Below are positions 6,362 to 7,410 of a DNA stretch of 7,410 bases, one piece after another. Origin of the DNA: Flavobacteriales bacterium CG18_big_fil_WC_8_21_14_2_50_32_9. GTDB lineage: Bacteria > Bacteroidota > Bacteroidia > Flavobacteriales_E > Vicingaceae. Every line of letters starts with the position of its first letter. Position 1 is the first letter of the stretch. Under the pieces are notes generated by a model. It saw nothing but the letters and a program-made list of their open reading frames with translations, had not been told where the DNA came from and did no database searches. The position numbers and the translations under genes were made by a program. The DNA is taken from contig PCUH01000229.1 in the NCBI GenBank assembly GCA_002770955.1, positions 1 to 7,410 of the forward strand, in the 5' to 3' direction.

Positions 6362-7290
6362 AAATGACTAAACTAAGCACCAAACATTTATTAGGAATAA
6401 AATACCTTCAGAAAGAAGACATTAACCTGATTTTTGAAACTGCTGATCATTTTAAACAAGTCATAAATCGCCCCATTAAAAAAGTACCTTCCTTGCGAGA
6501 TATTACTATTGCCAATTTATTTTTTGAAAACTCAACCCGAACTAAACTGTCATTTGAATTAGCCGAAAGACGTTTATCTGCCGATGTTATTAACTTTGCA
6601 TCATCGAGTTCGTCTGTTACCAAAGGCGAAACCTTAATTGATACGGTAAACAACATTCTTTCTATGAAAGTTGATATGGTGGTAATGCGGCACCCAAACC
6701 CAGGAGCTGCTTATTTTTTATCTCAACACGTTGATGCAAAAATTATAAATGCTGGCGATGGTGCTCACGAACATCCTACACAAGCATTATTAGACGGCTA
6801 TTCCATTCGAGAAAAATATGGCGATTTAAAAGGTAAAAAAATAATAATTGTAGGCGATGTTATTCATTCCAGAGTGGCTTTATCAAACATCTTTTGCCTA
6901 CAAAAAATGGGAGCAATAGTTAAAGTTTGTGGCCCTTTAACTCTTATTCCAAAATACATTTCATCATTAGGTGTTGATGTAATAACAAATCTAAAAGACG
7001 CTTTAGAGTGGTGCGATGTGGCAATGATGTTGAGAATTCAATTGGAACGACAAAACATAAAATACTTTCCTTCTATTAGAGAATATACCCTTTTATATGG
7101 GCTGGATAAAGCATTATTAGATAGTTTATCTAAGAAAATAACCATCATGCACCCAGGACCAATAAACAGAGGTGTAGAAATTTCGTCAGATGTAGCCGAC
7201 AGCAATCAATCTATTATCTTGAATCAAGTAGAAAACGGTGTTGCCATTCGTATGGCAGTGCTTTATTTGTTGGCAGGGCGGATTGATTGA
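6355..7290 (+). CDS. pyrB: Aspartate carbamoyltransferase catalytic subunit
   Basis: PyrB condenses carbamoyl phosphate with L-aspartate to carbamoyl aspartate, the committed step of pyrimidine synthesis (EC 2.1.3.2), in the cytoplasm as a catalytic trimer. The 311-residue length is typical. The carbamoyl-phosphate domain has FFENSTRTKLSFELAERRL (56-74), with STRT at 60-63, and SSSVTKGETL (85-94), whose Lys90 reaches into the neighbouring subunit's site. R112 lies in MRHP, HPTQALLD is at 140-147 and GDVIHSRVALSN at 167-178 (R173). The aspartate domain has MLRIQLER (225-232, R227 and Q229) and HPGPINRGVEI (266-276). All expected catalytic residues are present. ATG 6355 and ATG 6364 (residue 4) are both possible starts; neither has a Shine-Dalgarno sequence and 6355 lies inside a tandem repeat. 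No pyrI regulatory subunit gene follows within the window, so control may rest on PyrR or the leader. Confidence 0.97.
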   Translation: MTKMTKLSTKHLLGIKYLQKEDINLIFETADHFKQVINRPIKKVPSLRDITIANLFFENSTRTKLSFELAERRLSADVINFASSSSSVTKGETLIDTVNNILSMKVDMVVMRHPNPGAAYFLSQHVDAKIINAGDGAHEHPTQALLDGYSIREKYGDLKGKKIIIVGDVIHSRVALSNIFCLQKMGAIVKVCGPLTLIPKYISSLGVDVITNLKDALEWCDVAMMLRIQLERQNIKYFPSIREYTLLYGLDKALLDSLSKKITIMHPGPINRGVEISSDVADSNQSIILNQVENGVAIRMAVLYLLAGRID

Positions 7291-7322
7291 TTAATGTGTG
7301 AATTATTTAATGTGTAAATGTT
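7291..7322 (+). repeat. Degenerate 16-bp direct repeat after pyrB
   Basis: Bases 7291-7306 and 7307-7322 are tandem copies matching at 13 of 16 positions, both starting with TTAATGTGT. The nine bases ATGTGTGAA at 7294-7302 recur at 6326-6334, directly after the pyrR stop. The rest of the gap to 7410 is low-complexity, AT-rich DNA with no gene or hairpin that I can support; AACTAATAAC at 7349-7358 also occurs at 5649-5658, upstream of the pyr unit. Confidence 0.5.
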
Positions 7323-7410
7323 TGGATACCGAATAACCGACAACTGTGAACTAATAACCATTAACTTTTAACAAATAATCAATAACTTAAAACTAAACTC
7401 ATAAACTTTT

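Noticed and set aside
6447..6656. Minus-strand open frame inside pyrB
   Set aside because: It is antisense to the STRT and KGET motif region of pyrB and has no family features.

Overview
The window is AT-rich DNA that looks like a chromosomal segment of a member of the Bacteroidota, most likely Flavobacteriia or a near relative. Three lines of evidence support this. Gene starts lack Shine-Dalgarno sequences and sit in A-rich leaders. Three of the presumed transcription units have a perfect TAnnTTTG box, the Bacteroidota -7 element, at a sensible distance from the start codon. Protein details such as the TGAGGYE segment of GcvT and the RHLPI segment of PyrR also fit that phylum. Assignment below phylum is inference.

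Layout: on the minus strand, gcvT (glycine cleavage T protein, 2069-975) is followed by a comB-like 2-phosphosulfolactate phosphatase gene (818-51), with a small hairpin just past its stop. Divergent from gcvT on the plus strand is a tightly packed three-gene surface-polysaccharide cassette. It holds two GT4-type glycosyltransferases (2233-3273 and 3270-4376, 4-bp overlap) and a multi-pass O-antigen ligase/polymerase-type membrane protein (4354-5640, 23-bp overlap). A new plus-strand unit then begins with its own promoter-like box at 5670. It carries a possible 30-codon leader ORF (5686-5778) that overlaps the pyrR start by ATGA, then pyrR (5775-6326) and pyrB (6355-7290), the start of pyrimidine biosynthesis control and synthesis. 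The last 120 bases hold no gene, only low-complexity AT-rich spacer.

Functionally the window is mostly housekeeping: one-carbon/glycine metabolism, pyrimidine synthesis and surface glycan assembly. I see no phage, IS element, CRISPR array, RNA gene or defence system. The parts most worth a second look are small and regulatory. One is the pyrR leader, with its almost leaderless small ORF and an inverted repeat that covers the pyrR start codon. Another is a 7-bp tandem repeat that places three ATGs in three frames, only the last of which opens pyrB.
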